The notes below the pieces were generated by a model. That model saw only the letters and a list, made by a program, of their open reading frames with translations. It did not search any database and had not been told where the DNA came from. Both the position numbers and the translations under genes were made by a program. A stretch of DNA of 64,000 bases, taken from assembly GCF_947499695.1 (NCBI RefSeq), contig NZ_CANMPQ010000006.1, positions 1 through 64,000 of the forward strand, given 5' to 3'. Every line of letters starts with the position of its first letter. The first letter of the stretch is position 1. Below are positions 62,997 through 64,000 of this stretch, piece after piece. Source of the DNA: an uncultured Allomuricauda sp. (lineage in GTDB: Bacteria > Bacteroidota > Bacteroidia > Flavobacteriales > Flavobacteriaceae).

Positions 62997-63050
62997 TATT
63001 TTTTTTGTTTTCTTAGCCCTAGATTTTAACATATCATTGGACGCATCCCA

Positions 63051-63794
63051 TTGGGAGAACTATCACAAATAATCAAACTTGATGCCACGGGCTCTACGAA
63101 CCTTTATTTAAAGGATTTATTGCAGTCTTCTTCACTGCGTGATTATACTGCTGTTATAGCAAAATCGCAAGTCAAAGGAAGAGGGCAAATGGGAGCTTCA
63201 TGGCAATCTGAATCAGGTAAAAACCTGACTGTTAGTGTTTTGAAAAAGCTTGATGCTATGCCTATTATACATCAGTTCAATTTGAACATTGGTGTTTCAC
63301 TAGCACTATTCGATGTTTTAAGGAGGTTGAATATTCCTGATTTAAAGGTGAAGTGGCCCAACGACATTATGTCAGGCGGGAACAAAATTTGTGGCATTCT
63401 GATTGAAAATATTTTGAAAGGCCAGCAAATTCAAAGCTCTATTATAGGGATTGGACTGAATGTGAACCAAGTTTCCTTTGAAAATTTGGAGAAAGTAGCC
63501 TCTTTAAAATCGTTAACTGGAAGATTTTTTGATTTGGAGGAACTTTTAACCGATTTGTTGGAACGGCTTAGGTTTTATCTTGACGATATCGAAACAAAAA
63601 CCGTACGGCAATTAATACCCTCTTACGAGAAACTGCTGTTTAGAAAAGACAAGCCCTCAACTTTTACTGATAAACAAAACATCATGTTCATGGGTTTCAT
63701 CAGAGGGGTGTCAAACGAAGGCAGACTAGTGGTAGAACTAGAGGACAAAATCTTTAAGGAGTTTAACCTTAAGGAAGTTTCACTCTTGTATTAG
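63051..63794 (+). CDS. birA: Biotin--[acetyl-CoA-carboxylase] ligase
   Basis: 247 aa from TTG 63051. Short, monofunctional ligase without the N-terminal DNA-binding domain of E. coli BirA. Biotin/ATP motif KSQVKGRGQMGASWQSESGKN and VKWPNDIMSGGNKICGILIEN; the C-terminal domain ends GRLVVELEDKIFKEFNLKEVSLLY. It attaches biotin to carboxylase carrier proteins. Divergent from rsfS; its stop overlaps the convergent SRPBCC gene by 4 bp (TTAG). Confidence 0.93.
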   Translation: MGELSQIIKLDATGSTNLYLKDLLQSSSLRDYTAVIAKSQVKGRGQMGASWQSESGKNLTVSVLKKLDAMPIIHQFNLNIGVSLALFDVLRRLNIPDLKVKWPNDIMSGGNKICGILIENILKGQQIQSSIIGIGLNVNQVSFENLEKVASLKSLTGRFFDLEELLTDLLERLRFYLDDIETKTVRQLIPSYEKLLFRKDKPSTFTDKQNIMFMGFIRGVSNEGRLVVELEDKIFKEFNLKEVSLLY

Positions 63795-64000
63795 GGAATC
63801 CTATCCATATTTGCGGAAAGTGTCTCCATAAAGTTGGTGATGGGAGATTTTATCATCATCGCCATCATCGCATTGAATTCTCCTTCAAAGCTTAACGCAA
63901 CTTCACTTTCGTTTTCCCCCAAGGAAGTGATATCTCCTGTCAAAGTAAAGGGCAATTTATCGCTGGCCGCGCCTAAAACCACTTTACTATTAGGTGTTTG
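63791..64000 (-). CDS. SRPBCC family protein, C-terminal part (5' end outside window)
   Basis: The frame is open to the right edge, giving the last 69 residues. They read KVVLGAASDKLPFTLTGDIT, then FEGEFNAMMAMMIKSPITNFMETLSANM, a C-terminal strand and long helix typical of the START/SRPBCC-like flavobacterial family. The START-like pocket of the full protein would bind a small hydrophobic ligand. No start is visible. Confidence 0.75.
   Translation of the reverse strand, partial: QTPNSKVVLGAASDKLPFTLTGDITSLGENESEVALSFEGEFNAMMAMMIKSPITNFMETLSANMDRIP

Noticed and set aside
63791..63982. 63-codon minus gene starting inside the window
   Set aside because: The frame stays open beyond this start to the window edge, so it is the C-terminal part of a longer SRPBCC gene.

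Overview
The window looks like a chromosomal stretch of a marine member of the Flavobacteriaceae (phylum Bacteroidota), close to the Muricauda/Maribacter/Robiginitalea group. The evidence is a type IX secretion type B sorting domain, families typical of this phylum (DUF6702, DUF6503, DUF5777, LytTR pairs, carboxypeptidase-like regulatory domains, CarboxypepD-TonB barrels), TAnnTTTG-type -7 boxes, Sec and lipoprotein signals of flavobacterial type, kynurenine-pathway genes and moderate-to-low GC. The genus is an inference. I saw no rRNA, tRNA, CRISPR array, insertion sequence or prophage.

Region 1 (1-8.6 kb, minus strand) is the most unusual part. It appears to be a three-gene surface-fibre locus. 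Transcription runs from a 708-aa tail-fibre-like protein with 43-residue repeats, through a 388-aa protein ending in a type B T9SS sorting domain, to a giant collagen-like protein. The last has at least 535 uninterrupted Gly-X-Y triplets and continues past the left edge. The first and third proteins share the same N-terminal domain.

Region 2 (8.8-13.4 kb, plus) holds two tandem carboxypeptidase-regulatory-domain proteins, a DUF6702 protein and an M1 metallopeptidase. Region 3 (13.4-24.5 kb) mixes housekeeping genes: tatA, a PAP2 phosphatase, an O-methyltransferase, kynU, an AraC regulator, an aldo/keto reductase, an MFS transporter, a sigma factor, mscS, clpP and kmo. KynU and Kmo are two steps of tryptophan/kynurenine breakdown towards 3-hydroxyanthranilate and NAD.

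Region 4 (24.5-38.3 kb) is mostly minus-strand core metabolism and envelope: a coiled-coil protein whose zinc-ribbon cysteines are gone, Nif3, lpxK (plus), a TPR hybrid histidine kinase, gap, lipA, two ECF sigma loci (one with an RskA-like anti-sigma), murB, an aminotransferase, a double aspartyl protease with a PDZ domain, and a DUF1573 protein. Region 5 (38.3-44.6 kb) carries valS, a Crp-like regulator, an AhpD-like protein and an outer-membrane barrel.

Region 6 (44.8-58.2 kb) is regulatory and accessory. It has a LytS/LytTR pair divergent from the barrel gene, an NTF2-like protein coupled to a sigma factor with a Cys-rich tail, a YdeP-type molybdoenzyme, a sterol-desaturase-like enzyme, an OB-fold/YceI/DUF5777 operon, a membrane-anchored one-component LytTR regulator, and a surface lipoprotein built from two lamin-tail domains and two spondin-like segments.

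Region 7 (58.2-64 kb, minus) is a tight operon rsfS-ftsH-LUD-cdsA-psd-ACBP, joining ribosome silencing, membrane proteolysis and phospholipid synthesis. birA is divergent, and a partial SRPBCC gene runs off the right edge.
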